In this document: piece after piece, positions 51,722 through 56,553 of the stretch
How positions within the stretch are numbered: position 1 is the stretch's first letter
Layout: each line of letters begins with the position of its first letter
DNA from: an uncultured Collinsella sp.
GTDB lineage: Bacteria > Actinomycetota > Coriobacteriia > Coriobacteriales > Coriobacteriaceae
Length of the DNA: 56,553 nucleotides
NCBI GenBank assembly: GCA_900757495.1
Contig: CAAENX010000006.1
Coordinates: forward strand, 1 to 56,553
Direction of reading: 5' to 3'
Notes under the pieces: model-generated
Database searches by the model: none
What the model was told of the DNA's origin: nothing
What the model saw: the letters and a program-made list of their open reading frames with translations, nothing else
Program-made: the position numbers and the translations under genes

Positions 51722-53071
51722 GTGGCTAAGAAATCTACGGCTATCGATGTAACGCAGGGCGTTATTTGGCAGCAGCTGCTGTCGCTGTGCGTCCCTATCT
51801 TCTTTAGTTCGTTTTTTCAGCAGGCTTACACGCTTATCGGTACCTATATCGTCGGTCAGTTTGGCGGCAAGCTAGCGCTGGGTGGCATTCAGGCCACGAT
51901 GGTGCTCACGGAGCTCTGCATTGGTTTTTGCGTCGGTGTGGGTGCTGGCTGTGCCGTTATTACCGGCCAGTTTTTTGGTCAGCACGATGACGAGCGCTTG
52001 AGCCGATCGGTCCATACGGCCATGACGCTCGCGCTGGTGGGCGGCATTGTCATTTCCATTCTGGGCATGGTGTTTGTCGAGCCGATGCTTGTGCTGATGA
52101 ATACACCGCATGAGCTGCTGGCCGAGGGTGTGGCGTATGCCCGTTGTTACTTTGCCGCCATGTTTGCGGCGCTGCTGCTCAATATGGGGACGGCGCTGTT
52201 GCGCGCCGTGGGCGACACGCGCGGGCCTGCTGTGATCATCGCTTCCGGCTGCCTTGTTAATGCGGTGCTGGATGTCATCTTCGTTGCCGTGCTTCATATG
52301 GAGGCTCTGGGCTGTGGCATCGCGGTGGCGCTGACCATTTGCTCCAACGCCACGATGATCGTGATTCGTATGATGCACGCACCGGGTGCGTGGCGGCTTT
52401 CACTGTCCAAACTCGGCATTAATCCTGGCATTTGTAAGAGCATGATCTCGTGTGGTCTGCCGCTTGGCTTTCAGTCTGCTGCGTATTCGATTTCCAACGT
52501 TTTGATTCAGGTGTCGGTCAACTCGTTTGGTGCCGATGTCACCACGGCTTGGGGTCTTTCGGGCCGTTTGGATGGCATTGTCTGGATGGTTACCGAGGCG
52601 CTTGGCGTGTCGATCACCACATTCTCGGCACAGAACTTTGGCGCGCGCAACTACGAGCGCATGCGCAAGGGCTACCATACGTCGCTCGTGCTGTCGTTTA
52701 TGCTCATTGGTGGCCTGTCTGCCGTGCTGCTGGTATTCTCGGGTCCGCTGTCTCGTCTGTTTGTCGACGATGCTTCGATTTCGGCGTACACCACGACGAT
52801 TCTTCATTTTATCGCGCCGTTCTACGCGATTTTCTCGATTATCGAGAACGCGTCGGGTTCCATCCGCGGCGCCGGCGTGAGCTTGCAGCCCATGCTGCTC
52901 ACGATTTTTGGCACCGTCGTGCTCAGGGTGATCTGGGTGTTTGCGATTATGCCGTTCGATCCGTCGCTTGAGCACCTGCTGCTGGTCTACCCCGTAACCT
53001 GGGTAATCACCGCCATGATGTTCACCGTCTACCATCACAGCGGCAACTGGCTCGGCCGCGCCACCGCCTAG
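51722..53071 (+). CDS. MATE family efflux transporter
   Basis: 449 residues from GTG at 51722 with GGGGAGG just before it. Twelve membrane helices fall in two similar halves. The start VIWQQLLSLCVPIFFSSFFQQ and the internal NVLIQVSVNSFGADVTTAWG and AQNFGARNYERM are typical of the DinF/NorM-like MATE group. It probably exports drugs or small organic cations by Na+ or H+ antiport. It converges with cobO over a REP-like relic. Confidence 0.88.
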   Translation: MAKKSTAIDVTQGVIWQQLLSLCVPIFFSSFFQQAYTLIGTYIVGQFGGKLALGGIQATMVLTELCIGFCVGVGAGCAVITGQFFGQHDDERLSRSVHTAMTLALVGGIVISILGMVFVEPMLVLMNTPHELLAEGVAYARCYFAAMFAALLLNMGTALLRAVGDTRGPAVIIASGCLVNAVLDVIFVAVLHMEALGCGIAVALTICSNATMIVIRMMHAPGAWRLSLSKLGINPGICKSMISCGLPLGFQSAAYSISNVLIQVSVNSFGADVTTAWGLSGRLDGIVWMVTEALGVSITTFSAQNFGARNYERMRKGYHTSLVLSFMLIGGLSAVLLVFSGPLSRLFVDDASISAYTTTILHFIAPFYAIFSIIENASGSIRGAGVSLQPMLLTIFGTVVLRVIWVFAIMPFDPSLEHLLLVYPVTWVITAMMFTVYHHSGNWLGRATA

Positions 53072-53073
53072 CC

Positions 53074-53094
53074 ATTCGGGACGTCCCCAATGAT
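53074..53094. repeat. Relic of the REP-like unit
   Basis: A 21-base stretch (with GACGTCCCCAATGA) corresponds to part of the 28-bp unit found three times at 32736-32814, and it is itself partly palindromic. It fills the gap between the convergent MATE and cobO stops. Confidence 0.6.
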
Positions 53095-53579
53095 TAGTAT
53101 TCGATGCCTTGGCGGGCTAGGAGGCCTTCGTCGAAGTAGTGCTTGACGGGGCGCATTTCGGTGACCAGGTCCGCGAGGTCCGCGAGAGGCAGCAGGCCGC
53201 GGCCGGTGAGCACGAGCTCTGTGGTGGCGGGCTTCAGCGCAATCAACCCCTCCACATCTTCGCGCGTCACAAAGCCTCGCCGCATGGCTTCTCCCAGCTC
53301 ATCCAAGATCAGCACGTCGACCTGGCTAATCTGCTCGCGCGCCAGCTCCATGATCTGTGCGGCACAGGCTTCGGGCGTGTCACGGTCGGCTTGTACGATG
53401 CGCAGGCCCAAACGGGGCGCCGCATCATGCTCGGCGCAGTGCAGCTTCTTGGCAAACTGAAGCATGAGCACGTTAAGTCCATGGCCTGTGGCGCGCAGCG
53501 CGAGCCCCAGCGCGGCCGTCGTCTTGCCCTTGCCGTCGCCCGTGTAGATCTGAACCTTGCCGACTTCCAGTGATGCCAT
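53094..53579 (-). CDS. cobO: Corrinoid adenosyltransferase (CobA/CobO type)
   Basis: 161 residues. The P-loop IYTGDGKGKTTAALGLALRA and LILDELGEAMRRGFV are the signatures of the CobA/CobO family. The C-terminal ends with PVKHYFDEGLLARQGIEY, the usual family ending. It adds the adenosyl group to corrinoids from ATP. No other cobalamin genes are in the window. Its start faces ftsH. Confidence 0.9.
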   Translation of the reverse strand: MASLEVGKVQIYTGDGKGKTTAALGLALRATGHGLNVLMLQFAKKLHCAEHDAAPRLGLRIVQADRDTPEACAAQIMELAREQISQVDVLILDELGEAMRRGFVTREDVEGLIALKPATTELVLTGRGLLPLADLADLVTEMRPVKHYFDEGLLARQGIEY

Positions 53580-53671
53580 CTCTGTCCTTTCGTGCCCGGC
53601 GTCGGTTTATCGCCGTCCGGGTTGGGTATTCTAGAAAACATTATCAACCCCAGTAGATGGAGTTCAAGCAG

Positions 53672-55564
53672 ATGGAGATGGATGACAACAAACGTAGACG
53701 GAATATGATCCTCTACGTGCTCATCGCCTTCGTCGTCTACCTCGTGCTCTCGACCGTTCTGTTCCCCAACATCGGTCACACGCAGCAGATTACGAAGACC
53801 GATTACTCGACGTTTGTCAAAGCGCTCGATAAGAAGAGTGTCGACAAGGTCGAGTACAACACGGACGATTACACGATTTATTACACCAAGAAGGGCGAGG
53901 ACGAGAACATCGCCTACAAGACGACCGGTGTGCCGAATGATGCGGGTTTTACCGATCGCGTGCTTGAATCCGGTGCCTCGCTTGAGTCGGTCGTTCCCGA
54001 TAAGAACTCGGGTCTGATGACCTATTACCTGCTTACGCTCATTCTTCCCATGGCGATTTTCTTCCTGATCGGTTGGTGGCTCAACCGTCGCATGAAGAAG
54101 GCCATGGGCGATGACGGTCCGTCGATGAACTTTGGCGGCGGTGGTTTTGGCGGCGGCGGTCTGGGTAAGTCCGGCGCGCGCGTGATCGCCTCCAAGGACG
54201 TGGGCGTGACCTTTAAGGATGTCGCTGGCCAGGAAGAGGCCAAGGAGTCCCTCAAGGAGGTCGTCGACTTTCTGGAGAAGCCGCAGCGCTACGAGGAGAT
54301 CGGCGCCAAGCTGCCGCGCGGTGCTCTCCTTGTTGGCCCTCCGGGTACCGGTAAGACCCTGCTTGCCAAGGCTGTTGCCGGCGAGGCCGGTGTTCCATTC
54401 TTTAGCATTTCGGGCTCTGAGTTTGTTGAGATGTTCGTCGGCCGCGGCGCCGCTAAGGTTCGCGATCTGTTTAAGCAGGCCAAGGAAAAGGCCCCGTGCA
54501 TCGTCTTTATCGATGAGATCGATACCATCGGTAAGAAGCGCGATGGCGGTGGCTTTAGCGGCAACGACGAGCGCGAGCAGACGCTCAATCAGTTGCTGAC
54601 CGAGATGGACGGCTTCGATAACCACAAGGGTATTGTCGTTCTTGCTGCCACCAACCGCCCCGACAGTCTCGATCCGGCCCTGTTGCGCCCCGGTCGTTTT
54701 GATCGCCGTATTCCCGTTGAACTGCCCGACCTGACCGGACGTAAGAACATTCTTGAGCTCCATGCCAAGAGCGTGAAGACGCAGCCGCCGATCGACCTGA
54801 CCGCGATTGCCCGCGCCACGCCCGGTGCCTCGGGCGCCGACCTGGCCAACATCATCAACGAGGGTGCCCTGCGCGCAGTTCGCGAAGGCCGCAAGCGCGC
54901 CACGCAGGACGATTTTGAGGAGTCGGTGGAGGTCGTCATCGCCGGTCAGCAGCGCAAGTCCACGGTGCTGTCCGACCACGAGAAGCAGGTCGTTTCCTAC
55001 CACGAGATCGGCCACGCCATCGTTGCCGCTCGCCAGAAGGGTTCTGCGCCGGTCACGAAGATCACTATCGTGCCGCGCACGAGCGGCGCTCTTGGCTACA
55101 CCATGCAGGTCGAGGAGGATGAGCGCTTCCTGACCACACGCCAGGAGGTCTTGGACAAGCTCGCCGTCTATTGCGGCGGACGCGCTGCTGAGGAGCTCAT
55201 CTTTGGCGAGATGACGACCGGCGCGGCCAACGATATCGAGCAGGCCACCAAGCTCGCCCGTAACATGGTGACGCGCTTTGGTATGTCCGATGAGTTTGGC
55301 ATGATGGCGCTCGGTACCGTTCAGAATGCGTACCTCAACCAGGACACGTCGCTCACCTGCGCCCCCGGTACGGCCGAGCGCGTGGACGCGATTGTCGCCA
55401 AGCTGATCGAGGATGCGCACGACCGCGCCCTGCAGATCCTGAAGGAGAACAAGTTTAAGCTCCACGAGCTGGCTCGTTATCTGTACAAGAAGGAGACGAT
55501 CACGGGCGAGGAGTTCATGAATCTCCTCACGCGCGAGAATCCGCTGATGCCAAAGCAGCAGTAA
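53672..55564 (+). CDS. ftsH: ATP-dependent zinc metalloprotease FtsH
   Basis: 630 residues from the ATG at 53672, which has GGAG nine bases upstream; an ATG at 53657 would add five residues, and one at 53678 is also possible. Two membrane helices flank an outer domain of about 80 residues. A Gly-rich linker leads to the AAA domain (GPPGTGKT at residue 222, FIDEID, NRPD). The peptidase has HEIGH at 444-448. It degrades misfolded and regulatory membrane proteins. A strong terminator follows. Confidence 0.95.
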   Translation: MEMDDNKRRRNMILYVLIAFVVYLVLSTVLFPNIGHTQQITKTDYSTFVKALDKKSVDKVEYNTDDYTIYYTKKGEDENIAYKTTGVPNDAGFTDRVLESGASLESVVPDKNSGLMTYYLLTLILPMAIFFLIGWWLNRRMKKAMGDDGPSMNFGGGGFGGGGLGKSGARVIASKDVGVTFKDVAGQEEAKESLKEVVDFLEKPQRYEEIGAKLPRGALLVGPPGTGKTLLAKAVAGEAGVPFFSISGSEFVEMFVGRGAAKVRDLFKQAKEKAPCIVFIDEIDTIGKKRDGGGFSGNDEREQTLNQLLTEMDGFDNHKGIVVLAATNRPDSLDPALLRPGRFDRRIPVELPDLTGRKNILELHAKSVKTQPPIDLTAIARATPGASGADLANIINEGALRAVREGRKRATQDDFEESVEVVIAGQQRKSTVLSDHEKQVVSYHEIGHAIVAARQKGSAPVTKITIVPRTSGALGYTMQVEEDERFLTTRQEVLDKLAVYCGGRAAEELIFGEMTTGAANDIEQATKLARNMVTRFGMSDEFGMMALGTVQNAYLNQDTSLTCAPGTAERVDAIVAKLIEDAHDRALQILKENKFKLHELARYLYKKETITGEEFMNLLTRENPLMPKQQ

Positions 55565-55583
55565 GGCTGGTTACACAGCATCG

Positions 55584-55622
55584 AACGCCCCATTTGAGCT
55601 TCTATCTCAAATGGGGCGTTTT
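55584..55622 (+). terminator. ftsH terminator
   Basis: A 15-bp perfect stem (55584-55598 with 55606-55620) has a 7-nt loop and ends in TTTT. It begins 20 bases after the ftsH stop. Confidence 0.9.
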
Positions 55623-55639
55623 GCTTGGGAGGGATATGC

Positions 55640-56131
55640 ATGAAGATCGTGGTAAGTGCCTGCTTGATGGGCGAGAGCTGCAAGTATAACGGGCTCGACA
55701 ACTATCATCGAGAGCTGGTCGAGGCCTGCGAGCGTACGGGGACCGAGGTCCTCTTGGTGTGTCCTGAGGTCTTTGGGGGTCTGCCCACGCCGCGCAAGCC
55801 GTCCGAGATTGTGAACGGCGAGGTTCGTACCTGCGAGGGCATCTCGGTTGATCGCGAATTTCGCCTGGGTGCCCAACGTGCGCTCGATATGTGCGAGCAG
55901 GCGGGCGGGCCTTCCCAGATCGCTGCGTGTGTATTGCAGGACCGCAGCCCCTCGTGTGGTGTAGGCCGTATCTACGACGGAACCTTCAGCGGCACGCTCA
56001 CTCCGGGCAACGGCGTTTTCGTCGACCTGCTCCTGCGCCACGGGTACCGTGTGATTCCGGCTAGCGAGTTCGATCCCAGCATGCTGGAACATTGTCCACA
56101 GCACTCGAATCCAACTCTTCCTCACGGGTGA
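55640..56131 (+). CDS. DUF523 family protein, 3' end altered
   Basis: 163 residues from the ATG at 55640 with GGGAGGG upstream. DUF523 motifs are complete: SACLMGESCKYNGLDN, CPEVFGGLPTPRKPSE, and LQDRSPSCGVGRIYDGTFSG (conserved Cys residues in each). The family's function is unknown. The normal end lies near VIPASEFD. The last 17 residues (PSMLEHCPQHSNPTLPHG) overlap, on the other strand, a piece of a serine recombinase, so the natural stop was probably lost when that piece arrived. Confidence 0.85.
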   Translation: MKIVVSACLMGESCKYNGLDNYHRELVEACERTGTEVLLVCPEVFGGLPTPRKPSEIVNGEVRTCEGISVDREFRLGAQRALDMCEQAGGPSQIAACVLQDRSPSCGVGRIYDGTFSGTLTPGNGVFVDLLLRHGYRVIPASEFDPSMLEHCPQHSNPTLPHG

Positions 56132-56201
56132 CCGTTTTGGCATCATCCGTGAAGTTGATATTGAGTACGACCCGGTCATCAAAGACGTAGACCGAGTTGA
56201 C
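56088..56201 (-). pseudogene. C-terminal relic of a serine site-specific recombinase
   Basis: On the minus strand the stretch VNSVYVFDDRVVLNINFTD, followed by DAKTVTREEELDSS, matches the typical C-terminal end of large serine recombinases, where a VNSVYVYDD-like and NYTDG-like pair precedes the last residues. No catalytic domain is present, and the frame on either side carries unrelated sequence. It is a fragment left from a mobile element. Confidence 0.5.
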
Positions 56202-56330
56202 AGGTGCCGTACCCAGGCAGTCCCTCCCCGCGGTCCTCGTGCAGGAATGCGTACACGGCCCTCCCGTCTCTTGCGCCCCTCCTGCCCCAAACCCTGCTAG
56301 GAACGAGTACAGCAAACTGGAATTTTCAAA

Positions 56331-56553
56331 TTAGTCTTTGCAAATTACCTTTGAACCTTCACCATCAATTACAATTCCCTGACGGTTGTTAATTGGGCAT
56401 AGATCCAAATCCGAAAACTCAGTCATTATTTTCTCGGTAACTTTCTTAAATGGTGCTGTAAGATAATGTGGAAGAACATAGAAATCAATCAAATTAAGCC
56501 CTGCATCATCTTCTTGTGAGTAGTCCTCCGGCTTTTCATCCATTTGCTCGATA
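56331..56553 (-). CDS. C-terminal part of a peptidase S51 (dipeptidase E-like) protein, cut by the window edge
   Basis: The frame is open to the right edge, so the gene continues outside; 74 residues are visible and end at 56331. The fragment DAGLNLIDFYVLPHYL is the conserved C-terminal block of S51 peptidases, and NNRQGIVIDGEGSKVICKD the usual end with a substrate-facing loop. Unlike the rest of the window the DNA is AT-rich, with many A/T third positions, so recent transfer from a low-GC bacterium is likely. The catalytic Ser would lie outside the window. Confidence 0.6.
   Translation of the reverse strand, partial: IEQMDEKPEDYSQEDDAGLNLIDFYVLPHYLTAPFKKVTEKIMTEFSDLDLCPINNRQGIVIDGEGSKVICKD

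Noticed and set aside
53309..55465. 718-residue minus-strand frame across ftsH and cobO
   Set aside because: Its C-terminal part is a frame shadow of cobO and the rest is antisense to ftsH. No motif of its own.

Overview
The window is a GC-rich actinobacterial chromosome segment. Gene content and order (rimP-nusA-infB-rbfA-DHH-truB-ribF-dnaG-rpoD; plsX-acpP-rnc-smc-ftsY-ffh), the protein sequences and the GC-rich codon use suggest a gut member of the Coriobacteriia, most like Collinsella. That assignment is from recognition of the proteins, not from a search.

Left end (1-3304) is accessory DNA. It holds a decayed tyrosine integrase. Next comes a minus-strand three-gene unit: an XRE/S24 repressor, a DUF3800 protein and an unrecognised 179-residue protein. 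A small Cro-like gene is divergent from it across a short AT-rich switch region. It looks like the remains of an integrated element whose regulator controls a possible defence or toxin cassette.

Region 3452-14576 is a tightly overlapping eight-gene operon. It is a Gram-positive type Pel exopolysaccharide locus (PelD-like receptor with a retained c-di-GMP I-site, PelE-like TPR protein, DUF2194/PelA-type deacetylase, PelF glycosyltransferase, PelG transporter). Translationally coupled to it are a CotH-like lipoprotein, a VTC-domain protein and a DUF4956 membrane protein. The three downstream genes appear to be built into the polysaccharide machine.

Region 14577-18317 holds a PLP-fold protein that lacks the usual lysine motif, a ModE/LysR-like DNA-binding protein, guaB, and three large inverted-repeat elements in the intergenic spaces. 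Region 18318-31234 holds leuS and the long rimP-to-dnaG operon, which has a leader terminator in front of rimP. NusA carries an extra C-terminal Cys/His cluster, and no ylxR gene lies between nusA and infB. Region 31345-33120 holds rpoD, a REP-like palindrome cluster and two identical tRNA-Asn genes.

Region 33279-48144 is housekeeping: Asp23, FakA-like, recG, rsmD, coaD, a coiled-coil protein, yceD, rpmF, plsX, acpP, rnc, smc, ftsY and ffh. Region 48265-55564 holds a DUF134/NifX-like metal-related regulator with paired operators, thyA, folA, a SPOUT RNA methyltransferase, a MATE exporter, a cobalamin adenosyltransferase and ftsH. The right end holds a DUF523 gene whose 3' end runs into a relic of a serine recombinase, then an AT-rich partial peptidase S51-like gene that leaves the window. 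Mobile-element relics therefore bracket the window on both sides.
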